DNA of 64,000 bases from Acidimicrobiia bacterium (GTDB taxonomy: Bacteria; Actinomycetota; Acidimicrobiia; Acidimicrobiales; Poriferisodalaceae), in contig JAJEBN010000062.1 of NCBI GenBank assembly GCA_022822525.1, forward strand, positions 62,001-126,000, in the 5' to 3' direction. Both the position numbers and the translations under genes were made by a program. A model generated the notes under the pieces. The model had not been told where the DNA came from. It was given only the letters and a program-made list of their open reading frames with translations, and searched no databases. Below, piece by piece: positions 17,382 to 26,215 of this stretch; within the stretch, counting starts at the first letter, position 1, and every line of letters begins with the position of its first letter.

Positions 17382-18860
17382 TCAGTCGATTGTGACGTTG
17401 TGCGCAATGAGTACGTCGACATCCAAGAACTCTTCGACGTAACCGATTGCCGAGAACCACAGCGTCTTGCCGGTCGCAGTGCAGTTACTCGCGTCTGTGC
17501 CGCCCTTGAGGATGCCGTAGGCAGTCGCGCCGCGGTACCACGGTCCTCCGCTGTCGCCTTTGCAGCCCTTCAGGTCGTCGCCGTACACCCGCACGAAGCG
17601 AGCGGCGCATCGAACCGATGCACCGAATTCTGAGTCAAGACAGGCATCGCTATTGGTCGGTCGGAAGTAGATGTTGATCACCGTGCCGCATGTACTGCCA
17701 GTGTTCTTGCCGGTATGGCAAACAAAATCACCGAGCATTCCCGACCACGATTCGGCCGCCCGCACTACGCGGGTCTTGGGCGGTGAACTCTGGTTGTAGA
17801 CGAACTGTGACTTGAGCTGATGGCCAGACCCGTTTGGGACACGATGAAACTGGGCATCTGCGGTCGTCCCCTTGTAACCCGTCACCCACGGCAGGCTCAC
17901 GCCATGCATGCGCTGCGAACTGGAGCAGTGTCCTGCTGTGATGATGCCGTACGTGCCGGTACCGCGCTGTCTCGCCGCGAAACCGGACGTGCAAGTGCTC
18001 ATGGCACGTCCACCATCGAACATCGCCAAATCGGAATGATCGCGCCCGTCGACAATGGCGTATGGGACACCGATGCGTCCTTGGTAGGCAGCGGTCATCT
18101 GTGCCACGAGGGCGGCCAGCTCGGCGTCGGTCGCAGTCGTCGGGCCAGCAGGGGCATCGATATTGCCCACGGGGCCGGTACCGCCAACTGGGCCTTGTAG
18201 CTCCGAGGGTTCGATCGGTCGCACTAGTGCAGGGTCGATACCGATGTGAAGCGAGTTGCTATCCATGTCCGGGGCCGTGAAGGTCACGGCGGCGGAATAG
18301 TCCGCGACCAATGTCTGATCGTCAACGCGCCCAACAGGGCCGAGGCTGCTGCCGTTGCCGAAGCGATCTTGCGCATCAAGGAGTTCGGCCAAGGAGTGCT
18401 CGGCACCAGTGCGAATCGCGATGTCGTCATGGAGGGTCGCAATAGCAGCGGATGCTGGCTTGGGAGGCTCATCGCCGGCGAGCCATACCCAGCCAGCGAA
18501 CGTGCCAGCATGTTCAATGCCCCAGCCCGCCACCCGCTCAGACTCAAGTTCGCGGATCGAAGCCAGTATCTCTTGGAGCGGCTGGATGCGATCGAGACGC
18601 GACGCCGCCTCGGCCTCAGTCACGCCGTACTCGGCGGCGTAAGCAGCAATAGCGGGATCAACGGCCGACGCAGCATCCGTTGTAGTGCCGACACCTGCGT
18701 CTGGCACCTGTGTGTCGTCGATGACCGTATCGGAACCCTGTGCAGCAGCGCTTGCAGTGCTCGTCAGCAACGCCGCCAATAGGACTAACGAGACGACTGT
18801 TCGACATCGCCATCGACAGTTCGGTCTCGGCTGAGGTACGGGGGCGTTGGTGATGGTCAT
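17382..18860 (-). CDS. Secreted trypsin-fold serine protease with N-terminal pro-region
   Basis: An exported S1-family (streptogrisin/alpha-lytic-like) endoprotease of 492 residues. A Sec signal occupies about 20-40 (VVSLVLLAALLTSTASAAA) after a basic N-tail. A pro-region of ~230 residues with Glu/Ala-rich helices follows, then the catalytic domain. The triad candidates are H311 in TAGHC, D335 in TTADAQF and S437 in GCKGDSGGPWY. Cys290/Cys312 and other pairs suggest disulfides. The ATG at 18860 is fixed by a strong AGGAGGTGACC ribosome site just upstream. Its target is unknown, perhaps nutrient protein degradation. Confidence 0.88.
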   Translation of the reverse strand: MTITNAPVPQPRPNCRWRCRTVVSLVLLAALLTSTASAAAQGSDTVIDDTQVPDAGVGTTTDAASAVDPAIAAYAAEYGVTEAEAASRLDRIQPLQEILASIRELESERVAGWGIEHAGTFAGWVWLAGDEPPKPASAAIATLHDDIAIRTGAEHSLAELLDAQDRFGNGSSLGPVGRVDDQTLVADYSAAVTFTAPDMDSNSLHIGIDPALVRPIEPSELQGPVGGTGPVGNIDAPAGPTTATDAELAALVAQMTAAYQGRIGVPYAIVDGRDHSDLAMFDGGRAMSTCTSGFAARQRGTGTYGIITAGHCSSSQRMHGVSLPWVTGYKGTTADAQFHRVPNGSGHQLKSQFVYNQSSPPKTRVVRAAESWSGMLGDFVCHTGKNTGSTCGTVINIYFRPTNSDACLDSEFGASVRCAARFVRVYGDDLKGCKGDSGGPWYRGATAYGILKGGTDASNCTATGKTLWFSAIGYVEEFLDVDVLIAHNVTID

Positions 18861-18982
18861 GAGGTCACCTCCTGAACGTTCATTAAGTACTGCTGCCGAA
18901 GCTACACCCCACTTTGAGGGCACTTGACCATCACCGTGTCAAGCCGAGCTCGTTGTGCGGTCGCTCACGCAACCGCAGGCAT

Positions 18983-19909
18983 TCAATCCGCGCCGAGCAG
19001 CGCTGCCAGACGTCGAAGGGTGGCAACCACCTCTTCCGCACGCGCTGCGCTTCCGCCCGCGAGCACATCAGCGGCTTCGGCGCTCAAGAGCGACCAAACG
19101 GTCTCCGGATCGCTGTCCTCGGTGTGCTTTCGCAAGAACGCTGTCCAGTCGCGAGCAGGAATGCCGGCCAAGGGCTGACGGATCGCGGCATCGATCCAGT
19201 CGTCCATGATCCCGATGCGAGCAATTCTGCCGAAGTTGTGGCCGCTGTCAGAGACCGGTTCGTCGACCGTGCGGTCCCGGCCGCTATACGGCTCAACGCC
19301 GGTGGGAACGCGGATTGCCGTGTCGCTGCGAGCATCGCGGACGTTCTGCCACCAGTAGTTGCGATACTCAGCGGCATAGCGGGCCGACCATACGCCGGGT
19401 GCGAGCACGCGCGGCTTGCCCGACACCACATTTGACAAGCACCAAGGCACCACGACGAGCAGATCCCACTGACTGCAAGCCATCGGCGTGACCGTGTACC
19501 GAAAGCTCGGTACCGCCTCCTTCGCAAGCAAGTACCAGCCTTTCAGCTCGATTCCCATCGCCACATCGTCGACTCCCTGCGCGCTGCGACTGCGCAGGAG
19601 GACATCCGGAAACGTCTGCGCCTGCCTCACAAATTCATGCAGGGGCCACTCGCCATCGGGATCCCAGACATCGCGCATCCGGTTCAGCGCTTCCACCACC
19701 TGCACTTCGATCGTCGCTCCGAGAACGGTGTTCAAGGCGAATAGATCGGTCGCATCGAGACCTTCCATGACGGTCGGCGACTGGAAGTGAATCGGCAACG
19801 CGGTGAGAGCGTCTCGAACCCGGTTGGAGAGTGACGTGATCCGATGGCTGGGATCCGGCTCGGGCGAGGTTGGCTCGTCCGCGCCCGCGGCGCGAGCTTC
19901 GTTGGGCAT
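18983..19909 (-). CDS. Type II restriction endonuclease (PD-(D/E)XK fold)
   Basis: Probable DNA endonuclease partner of the adjacent methyltransferase. The 308-residue protein has an active-site pattern FPDVLL (P101-D102) followed after 18 residues by GIELKGWYLLAKE (E121-L-K123), the PD-x(n)-(D/E)xK arrangement. The ATG at 19909 overlaps the methyltransferase stop by one base (TGATG), so restriction is translated after modification. The recognition sequence cannot be read from the protein. The reading frame looks intact. Confidence 0.75.
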   Translation of the reverse strand: MPNEARAAGADEPTSPEPDPSHRITSLSNRVRDALTALPIHFQSPTVMEGLDATDLFALNTVLGATIEVQVVEALNRMRDVWDPDGEWPLHEFVRQAQTFPDVLLRSRSAQGVDDVAMGIELKGWYLLAKEAVPSFRYTVTPMACSQWDLLVVVPWCLSNVVSGKPRVLAPGVWSARYAAEYRNYWWQNVRDARSDTAIRVPTGVEPYSGRDRTVDEPVSDSGHNFGRIARIGIMDDWIDAAIRQPLAGIPARDWTAFLRKHTEDSDPETVWSLLSAEAADVLAGGSAARAEEVVATLRRLAALLGAD

Positions 19910-21015
19910 CAGACGTTCTTGCGCGGAGCAGCCGATGCGCCCAAGAGCCGCTGCTCGGCGACATCGGCAAAGCGGTCCACGCACTCAGCTGCGAATGCAT
20001 GCCGCCCACACGCAATTGCTGCGGCGGCGGCACTGCACAACCCGCCGAACGGCTCCCAGACCACATCGCCTGGACGGGTGGCCGCTGTGATGATGCGCTC
20101 CATGAACTCGACCGGCTTCTGGTTGAGGTGGACAGACGCATGGCGGCCCGGGTTGTGAACACGCGGTGCGGAACGGATGCCATTGCCCTTGTAGCGCTCA
20201 TCGCTGTGCAGCGCGGGTCGGGGCCACACGTTCGTCAAGCCGTGGGCGTGAGTCCAAGCGTGGCGCAGCCGCGACCACTCTGACGCAGTGAGGGGCGTAG
20301 TGCCATCCACGGAGTAGTAGGGGGCACCCTTGGGGTCACCATGGCGGTTCGCGTAGGCGACTAGCCGCTCCAGCATCTCGGGCGGCGGGAAGTACCAAAG
20401 CCAATCCTGGGTCAGGTACTTTCGAGTTGCTGCATTGGCGACTCCACACGCCTCGTTTGCGCGGTACAGCGGCAAGCCAGCCCGCAGCCATTCATGGCGC
20501 AGCCACTGCTTGGCGGGCATGACGCCCTCTGCTGTCTCGAATTCCAGACGTCTCCGGTAGAAAACGCAGACTTCAGTAGTCACCGGGAACTGGCGGATCG
20601 TGTCGCCGTTGACGTTGCCAGCGATGTGACTGAGCCCCTTGTCCCAGACGATGCTCTGGACGTAATCCCAGCCAGCGTCCGCCAGCAGAGGATGCACACT
20701 GGCCCAGCCGATCTCCGTATTCCAGAACCACAGCGTCGTAGCCGGGTGGGCGAACTTCGTCCAGTTCTCGATATGCGGGGCATACCAGTTCGGCAATTCC
20801 GACGGAGTGCGCGGATCGCCTGGAAACCCACCGACACCGTACGCGCCGTCGGACATGATCAGCGAGGCCTGGGGCCATTCCACGTAGACGTCAAGAACGT
20901 CGCCGCGGTGCAGTGACCAATGCGGCTGCGATTCATCAAACCTAGCGGAAGCGCGCGTTCGCTCGGACACCACACGACCAGAATAGGCAGGGGGTGTCAC
21001 CGAATCACTGCTCAT
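19909..21015 (-). CDS. Site-specific DNA methyltransferase (N4/N6 amino type)
   Basis: S-adenosylmethionine-dependent DNA methyltransferase protecting the host from the adjacent endonuclease. Motif order is IV first and I last (beta-class). The catalytic motif, normally (D/S/N)PP(Y/F), appears here as SDGAY (about 55-59), followed by GVGGFPGDP, and the AdoMet motif as VVWEPFGG near residue 330. The region HLNQKPVEFM is also typical of this family. Starts at 21015 (ATG) or 21042 (ATG) are possible, and neither has a strong ribosome site. Located directly inside of tRNA-Asp and tRNA-Phe. Confidence 0.85.
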   Translation of the reverse strand: MSSDSVTPPAYSGRVVSERTRASARFDESQPHWSLHRGDVLDVYVEWPQASLIMSDGAYGVGGFPGDPRTPSELPNWYAPHIENWTKFAHPATTLWFWNTEIGWASVHPLLADAGWDYVQSIVWDKGLSHIAGNVNGDTIRQFPVTTEVCVFYRRRLEFETAEGVMPAKQWLRHEWLRAGLPLYRANEACGVANAATRKYLTQDWLWYFPPPEMLERLVAYANRHGDPKGAPYYSVDGTTPLTASEWSRLRHAWTHAHGLTNVWPRPALHSDERYKGNGIRSAPRVHNPGRHASVHLNQKPVEFMERIITAATRPGDVVWEPFGGLCSAAAAAIACGRHAFAAECVDRFADVAEQRLLGASAAPRKNV

Positions 21016-21172
21016 CGCCAACTGTCGTCGATGATCGCACATCGGGCACCCGATGGCTGAACGAGCACTCCGAAACGGGCGCTGATTGCTGATCGAGGTG
21101 GCTATCGTTGCTGCGCTTGCATCGGCAGAGATCCCGGTTTCGACGTCGGCGCAAGCACACAGCAATACAACT

Positions 21173-21247
21173 GGTCCCGTGGTGAAGTCTGGAGTTCACG
21201 CTGGCCTGTCAAGCCAGAGGTCGCGGGTTCAAATCCCGTCGGGACCG
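21173..21247 (+). tRNA. tRNA-Asp (anticodon GTC)
   Basis: Acceptor GGTCCCG/CGGGACC, anticodon stem CTGGC/GCCAG with loop CTGTCAA (anticodon GTC), and T-arm GCGGG/CCCGT with loop TTCAAAT. Discriminator G and no encoded CCA. It lies one base before tRNA-Phe and 157 bp from the methyltransferase start, so the two tRNAs probably form one transcript. Confidence 0.94.
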
Positions 21248-21248
21248 C

Positions 21249-21321
21249 GGTCGGGTAGCTCAGTTGGCAGAGCGCGCGCCTGAAAAGCGTGAGGTCACCG
21301 GATCGACGCCGGTCCCGACCA
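21249..21321 (+). tRNA. tRNA-Phe (anticodon GAA)
   Basis: Acceptor GGTCGGG/CCCGACC, D-arm GCTC/GAGC, anticodon stem CGCGC/GCGTG with loop CTGAAAA (anticodon GAA), T-stem ACCGG/CCGGT. The T-loop reads ATCGACG rather than the usual TTCGA form, so position 54 is A. Discriminator A and no CCA. Its last base is immediately followed by the TAG of the convergent malic enzyme gene. Confidence 0.92.
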
Positions 21322-22740
21322 CTAGGAAGAGCGCGTGACTTGGTCGTCGCGGGCTGCTTTGGCTACTGCTTTGGCTACTGCTGGGACTACTGAGCGGTCG
21401 AAGGCTGTGGGGATTACTAGGTCGGGGCTCAGGTCGTCGCTGGAGACTCCGGCGGCGATGGCCTCGGCGGCGGCGATCTTCATGTTCTCGGTGATGTCGG
21501 TGGCGCCCGCGTCGAAGGCTCCCCGGAAGATGCCGGGGAACGCCAGCACGTTGTTGATCTGGTTGGGGTAGTCGCTGCGGCCGGTGGCGACCACCGCCGC
21601 GATGTCGCCGATGTCGTCGGGCAGGATCTCGGGGTCGGGGTTCGCCATGGCGAAAACGATGGGTCGCTCGGCCATCGTTTCCACGTCGTCGCGGGTGATG
21701 AGCCCAGGACCGCTCAGTCCGAAGAACACGTCGGCACCCGCCATGGCATCGGAGACGGAACCGGCGACACGCTCGGTGTTGGTGTTGGCCGCCAGCCATT
21801 CCTTGGCGTGGTTCAGCTCGGAGCGACCCGGGTGAATGGTGCCCTTGCGGTCACAGGCGATCACGTCGCCGATGCCGGCACCCAACAGGATCTTGGCGGT
21901 CGCAACCCCGGCCGCGCCGGCCCCCAGGATGACGCAGCGCAGGTTCGCCAGCTCCTTGCCTACGAACCGCGCTGAGTTCTCGAGTGCAGCCAAAGCGACC
22001 ACTGCGGTGCCGTGCTGGTCGTCGTGGAACACGGGGATGTCGAGCGCTGCGCGCAGCGCCTCTTCGACCTCGAACGCCCCGGGCGCCGCAATGTCCTCCA
22101 GGTTGATGCCGCCGAACGTGGGCGCCAGCCGGATGACCGTCTCCACGATCTCGTCGGGCTCGTTGACGTCGAGGCAGATCGGGAACGCGTCCACGCCGGC
22201 GAATTCCTTGAAGAGCAGCGCCTTGCCCTCCATGACCGGCATCGCGGCCGCCGGGCCGATGTCACCGAGACCGAGCACCGCCGTGCCGTCGCTGACGATC
22301 GCGACCGTGTTGCCCTTGATCGTCAGGTCGTGGACCCGCTCGGGCTCATCGGCGATCGCCCGGCAGACACGAGCCACGCCGGGCGTATAGGCCATGGAGA
22401 GGTCATCGGCATTGCGCAGCGGGATGCGGCTGACCGTGGAGAGCTTGCCGCCGTCATGCATTTCAAAGGTGCGGTCGAGTGCCGAGATGACCTTGATGCC
22501 CTCGAGTCCGTCGACCGCCGCGCAGATGCGCGCGACATGCTCTTCGCTCGACGCGTCCACCACGATGTGCTGGCGCAGCGAGCCTTGTGTGATCGTGAAG
22601 CCGTCGAGACTCTGGATGTTGCCGCCCACATCGCCGATGGCGGTGCACAGCCGGCCGAGCGTGCCCGGCTGGTGGGCCAGCTCGACTTCGAGCGTGGCGG
22701 AATAGGCGGCGGTGGGTCGCGACCCCGCGGTGGCAGTCAT
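21322..22740 (-). CDS. NAD(P)-dependent malic enzyme with N-terminal ACT domain
   Basis: Oxidative decarboxylation of malate to pyruvate and CO2. The 472-residue product has an ACT regulatory domain at about 12-85 (TLEVELAHQPGTLGRLCTAIGDVGGNI), then the malic enzyme core SMAYTPGVARVC, Lys in DLTIKGNTVAIVSDGTAVLGLGD, metal-binding EDI and HDDQHGTAVV, and the dinucleotide fold VILGAGAAGVATAK. The ATG at 22740 follows an AGGAG site. The cofactor preference cannot be decided. ACT domains imply amino-acid or small-ligand control. The stop abuts tRNA-Phe. Confidence 0.93.
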   Translation of the reverse strand: MTATAGSRPTAAYSATLEVELAHQPGTLGRLCTAIGDVGGNIQSLDGFTITQGSLRQHIVVDASSEEHVARICAAVDGLEGIKVISALDRTFEMHDGGKLSTVSRIPLRNADDLSMAYTPGVARVCRAIADEPERVHDLTIKGNTVAIVSDGTAVLGLGDIGPAAAMPVMEGKALLFKEFAGVDAFPICLDVNEPDEIVETVIRLAPTFGGINLEDIAAPGAFEVEEALRAALDIPVFHDDQHGTAVVALAALENSARFVGKELANLRCVILGAGAAGVATAKILLGAGIGDVIACDRKGTIHPGRSELNHAKEWLAANTNTERVAGSVSDAMAGADVFFGLSGPGLITRDDVETMAERPIVFAMANPDPEILPDDIGDIAAVVATGRSDYPNQINNVLAFPGIFRGAFDAGATDITENMKIAAAEAIAAGVSSDDLSPDLVIPTAFDRSVVPAVAKAVAKAARDDQVTRSS

Positions 22741-22892
22741 CGGTGCTCCTGCGTGTTCGGGCACCGGCAGGGTATTGGCCTGACCTTCGATCTCGATGAT
22801 GCAGCAGGAGTCGGCGGCCGCGCCGAAGCGATCTCGTTGCCGCAGTGTCGCTCAAGCCCAAATCCGAGCGACTGCTAGCATTCGTCGAGTGT

Positions 22893-22924
22893 GAATGGGC
22901 TGCCCGGCGAATGGGCTGCCCGGC
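22893..22924. repeat. Two tandem 16-bp repeats before the peptide gene
   Basis: GAATGGGCTGCCCGGC occurs twice head to tail, ending 15 bp before the ATG of the peptide precursor gene. The repeats lie in its probable 5' leader, and each contains the partly self-complementary GGGCTGCCC, which could form a small hairpin. It may affect translation; this is inference. Confidence 0.8.
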
Positions 22925-22939
22925 GAAGAAAGAGCAGCC

Positions 22940-23119
22940 ATGTCTGATATCGATGAGCAGCATGACCCAGAGGCGATCATTGCGACTGAGGGCGACGAGT
23001 TGACCGAAGCCGAGCTGGAACAGGTCCAAGGCGCAACCGGCGGCCAACAAGTCAACCCCGGGGCCGGGGCCGCCGCGTCGGGCTCGGCCAAGGCCGCAAT
23101 CGCCGCAGGGCAAATTTAA
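22940..23119 (+). CDS. Double-glycine-leader peptide precursor 1 (bacteriocin/RiPP-like)
   Basis: A 59-residue product starting at the ATG after GAAGAAAGAGCAGCC. Residues 1-35 are an acidic leader ending GDELTEAELEQVQGATGG, the classic pattern (helical L-x3-EL-x2-V with terminal GG) cleaved by C39 peptidases. The predicted core is QQVNPGAGAAASGSAKAAIAAGQI written in two parts: QQVNPGAGAAAS and GSAKAAIAAGQI. It is Ala/Gly-rich, without Cys, and resembles a class II bacteriocin helix. It converges on the NHLM-type transporters. No database comparison was possible; identity as an exported peptide rests on the leader plus context. Confidence 0.7.
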   Translation: MSDIDEQHDPEAIIATEGDELTEAELEQVQGATGGQQVNPGAGAAASGSAKAAIAAGQI

Positions 23120-23224
23120 ACCCACTCACCCGGCGTCGGCGTCGGCAGCTCATGCCGGAGACCGACAGGACAACATCGGCCGAATGGCAGATCGACCTGA
23201 TCCGAAGGGATGCTGCGCCCGCGG

Positions 23225-26215
23225 CTAGGCGAGCTGGCGCTCCACGAGCTGCCGGAACACCCCGTCGGCGCCGTACAGCTCGTCGAAGCTACCGACCTGC
23301 ACGACGCGCCCCGCCTGCATCACATAGATCCGGTCGGCTTGGCGGATCGTGGACAGCCGGTGCGCGATCACGATGCGGGTGGCGGCAAGGCGCTCAATGC
23401 CGGCCATCACCTGCGCTTGGCTGCGCGAGTCGAGCCAGCTCGTGGCCTCGTCGAGCCACACCACGCGTGGGTTTCGTGCCAGCGCCGCAGCTATACGGAC
23501 TCGCTGGGCCTGCCCGCCTGAGAATGTCGAGCCTTCGGTGACAACGGTGTGCATCTGCATCGGCATCTCGGCGATCTCGTCGGCTACGTCGGCGCGACGC
23601 GCCGCGTGCCACGCGTCATCGACAGTCAAGTCGTCGCCCATCCCGATGATGTTGTCGAGGAGGCTGCCCGGTTGCAGAGCGGCGTCTTGGGTGACCACGC
23701 CGAGTTGCCGCCGCAGCACATGACGATCGAGGAACGCGATGTCGCGGCCGTCGTAGTACACGCTGCCCGAGGTCGGGTCTTCGAGACCGAGCCCCAGCCG
23801 CATCAGCGTGCTCTTGCCGGCACCGGAGTCGCCCACGATCGCGATGAACTCGCCCGGGCGGGCGCTGATCGACACGTCGGTGATGATCTCGGTGTCAGGG
23901 TCGTGGCGAAAGCTGACGTGGTCGAAGCTGACCTCACCCCCGATCTCGAATCCGACGCGGCCGATGCCGGACGGCTCCGGGCGTTCCCGCAGCACCGGGC
24001 GGACCTGCTCATACGCGGGCACTGCCGCTGCCACCGCCTCGAACGAACGGGCCAAGTTGGCCGCGGCTGCGTAAAAGGTCATGGCGACTGCGTAGACGAC
24101 GAGGAAATCGCTGACCTGCAGCTGATCCTCCCCGCGCCACACGGCGACCCCGCACAGGGCCGCACCGATCAGCGCAGGCGTCGCCGCGCCCAGCGACATC
24201 AGGTGCTCGTTGAGGCGTGCAACCGCAATGGTCGCAAGCTGCTGATCGCGATAGTGGCCCGCCCATCGGGCGAAGGCGGACGGCTCGGCGCCGGCACTGC
24301 GCAGCTTGCTGATCCCGCTGATCGACTGCAGCAGCTCGCTGGTGGCGCGACGCTCAGCTGCGAACCTGCGCCGCTGCGGGCCGAACTGCCACAGCCCGAC
24401 CAGCGCGCCGACGGCCACGCTCAGCGCACCCAGCGCGAGGCTGACCAGCGCGAGCGTCAGGTCGTAGGCGAAGGGGATCGCAAGCGTGGGCGCCAGGAAC
24501 GCCACCGCCAGCAGCGAGTTCGCCACCACACCCGACACTTGATCGCGCATCCATTGGAAGCTCGCCATGCGCGAGGCGAGATCGCCGGTAGTGAACCTCC
24601 GAAGAAAATTCGGCGGAAGCGACAGCACACGATCCCAGGCTGCGGCGCTGACGCGTGCCGCAGCGCGCCCTTCGATGCGCATCAGCGAGGTCCCGAGCAG
24701 AATCTGCAGTACCACGCCCACCGCGGCGAAGCCGGCGAGCGCGATCATCACCTGAACCAGCATGTCGCCGGCCGCGCTCACGAGCACCCAGTCGGTGAGC
24801 ACACCGACTGCCACCGCCGGCGCCTGCATGAGCACAGCCGCGACAAGCCCGACCGCAACGAAGCGCACCAGATCTCCCGCGAGCCCTTGACGGGCGACGC
24901 GGGCAAGGTCGCGTGCGCTCGCTGGCTTCTCAGGCGGAAACGTCGGGTAGCACAGCCAACCCGTCTCCGCGAGTTCGGCGGCGCGCTCGGCGCTGAGGCG
25001 ACGTGAGGTTCCGTCGACAGGATCGACCACGCGATAGCGGCCGGTCCAATGCGGCAGCAGCGCGACCGGCTGGCCATCTGCTGCGCGGCGGCCCAGCATC
25101 GCGCCGCTGTCGCCAAGCCACCAGCGGTCCTCGGAGCTGAGCCGCACCTCGCGCGCTCGCACGCCCGATGCGCGCACGACGTCGGTCAAACTGGGCTCAG
25201 CGTCGCCCGAGTCGCCATGACGGAGCGGCGCCCGGAAGTCGATGCCTTGGCGCTTGCCGATCAGCGCCAGCGCCGACATCAGCATCGAGGCGCCGTGCGC
25301 GTCCTGCGTGGGGTGGCGTTCATGGATCCGGCTGAGGCCGACCGCAGCCGACTCGGCGTCGCGGCGGCGCAGCGCCTCGCGTGCGGTCTGCTCATTGACC
25401 GCATCGGCGCGCGCCAGCATCCGGTTGAGCTGCTCCGCGCTCAGCGCAAGCCGATGAAAGTCGTCGAGCGCTTCGAGGAGCCGGCCGTCGGCTGCGAGGC
25501 CCGCCGAGGTGGAGATGCGCAGCGTGCCGTGCGGGGGCGCGGTGAGCCAGGTGTCGGAGGTCAACGGCACAGCGGCGGTGGACTGCGAGAGCGTCTCGGT
25601 GCCCAGATAGGCGACATCGACGGCATCGGACGCGGCCCACGCAACGGTGCCAGGCCGCGCCGACACGATCGTGGCGACGGCTGAGGCGGGCAGGCTCTCT
25701 GAGGCAGCGGGGTCGACAACGGCATCGGGGCGCGGGTGCGGCTCAATCGGTTGAGCAATGGCGTGCGAGACCGAGGCGATCCAAGCGTCAGCCTGAGCGG
25801 CGAGCTCGTCGGCCAGTGCGGGATCGGCCAGATCCGAGCGCAGCAGCCTCGCCAGACGCGTGCCGGGCAGGCCCTTGCCGACGGCCGTCAACGACATGTC
25901 GCTCGCCGCTAACCCGAACACCAGCTGACCCGCCTCGACGCGTGCCAAGTGCCTCGCGCCCGAGACGGCCTCTCCGTCATCGACCTCGAACAGGAACACG
26001 TCGACCGCGCCGCTAACCACGAGGCAGACCTGCGACGGGTCGTCGAGCGTGATGGGCATGTTGGCCGCACTCGTCACGTCCTCGCTCTTGACCAGCGCGA
26101 CCTGCGCGATAAGCGACGTGCGGCTCATCTGCGCCAGCGCGGCCTCCGCAGGCTGAGCATCGTGCGGGCCTCCGTCATCGCCCCGCGCTGCCGATGCCGC
26201 CCGCCGCGTGCTCAT
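23225..26215 (-). CDS. NHLM-type peptide export ABC transporter with N-terminal cyclic-nucleotide-like domain
   Basis: A 996-residue half-transporter. The first ~130 residues resemble a cNMP-binding/cupin-like fold (LDDPSQVCLVVSGAVDVFLFEV). A long linker follows to about 450, then six membrane helices (about 470-750) and an ATPase domain with Walker A VGDSGAGKST, signature STFSGGQAQRVRI, Walker B VVWLDEATSW and H-loop IVIAHRLSTI. It has no C39 peptidase. This architecture is that of the second ABC protein of NHLM bacteriocin systems. The ATG overlaps the stop of the upstream transporter (ATGA). Probably a partner of that protein in a heterodimer. Confidence 0.85.
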   Translation of the reverse strand: MSTRRAASAARGDDGGPHDAQPAEAALAQMSRTSLIAQVALVKSEDVTSAANMPITLDDPSQVCLVVSGAVDVFLFEVDDGEAVSGARHLARVEAGQLVFGLAASDMSLTAVGKGLPGTRLARLLRSDLADPALADELAAQADAWIASVSHAIAQPIEPHPRPDAVVDPAASESLPASAVATIVSARPGTVAWAASDAVDVAYLGTETLSQSTAAVPLTSDTWLTAPPHGTLRISTSAGLAADGRLLEALDDFHRLALSAEQLNRMLARADAVNEQTAREALRRRDAESAAVGLSRIHERHPTQDAHGASMLMSALALIGKRQGIDFRAPLRHGDSGDAEPSLTDVVRASGVRAREVRLSSEDRWWLGDSGAMLGRRAADGQPVALLPHWTGRYRVVDPVDGTSRRLSAERAAELAETGWLCYPTFPPEKPASARDLARVARQGLAGDLVRFVAVGLVAAVLMQAPAVAVGVLTDWVLVSAAGDMLVQVMIALAGFAAVGVVLQILLGTSLMRIEGRAAARVSAAAWDRVLSLPPNFLRRFTTGDLASRMASFQWMRDQVSGVVANSLLAVAFLAPTLAIPFAYDLTLALVSLALGALSVAVGALVGLWQFGPQRRRFAAERRATSELLQSISGISKLRSAGAEPSAFARWAGHYRDQQLATIAVARLNEHLMSLGAATPALIGAALCGVAVWRGEDQLQVSDFLVVYAVAMTFYAAAANLARSFEAVAAAVPAYEQVRPVLRERPEPSGIGRVGFEIGGEVSFDHVSFRHDPDTEIITDVSISARPGEFIAIVGDSGAGKSTLMRLGLGLEDPTSGSVYYDGRDIAFLDRHVLRRQLGVVTQDAALQPGSLLDNIIGMGDDLTVDDAWHAARRADVADEIAEMPMQMHTVVTEGSTFSGGQAQRVRIAAALARNPRVVWLDEATSWLDSRSQAQVMAGIERLAATRIVIAHRLSTIRQADRIYVMQAGRVVQVGSFDELYGADGVFRQLVERQLA

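Noticed and set aside
16582-21172. A prophage or integrated element
   Set aside because: No integrase, phage structural gene or att-type repeat was found; only the tRNA neighbours and the restriction-modification genes hint at transfer.
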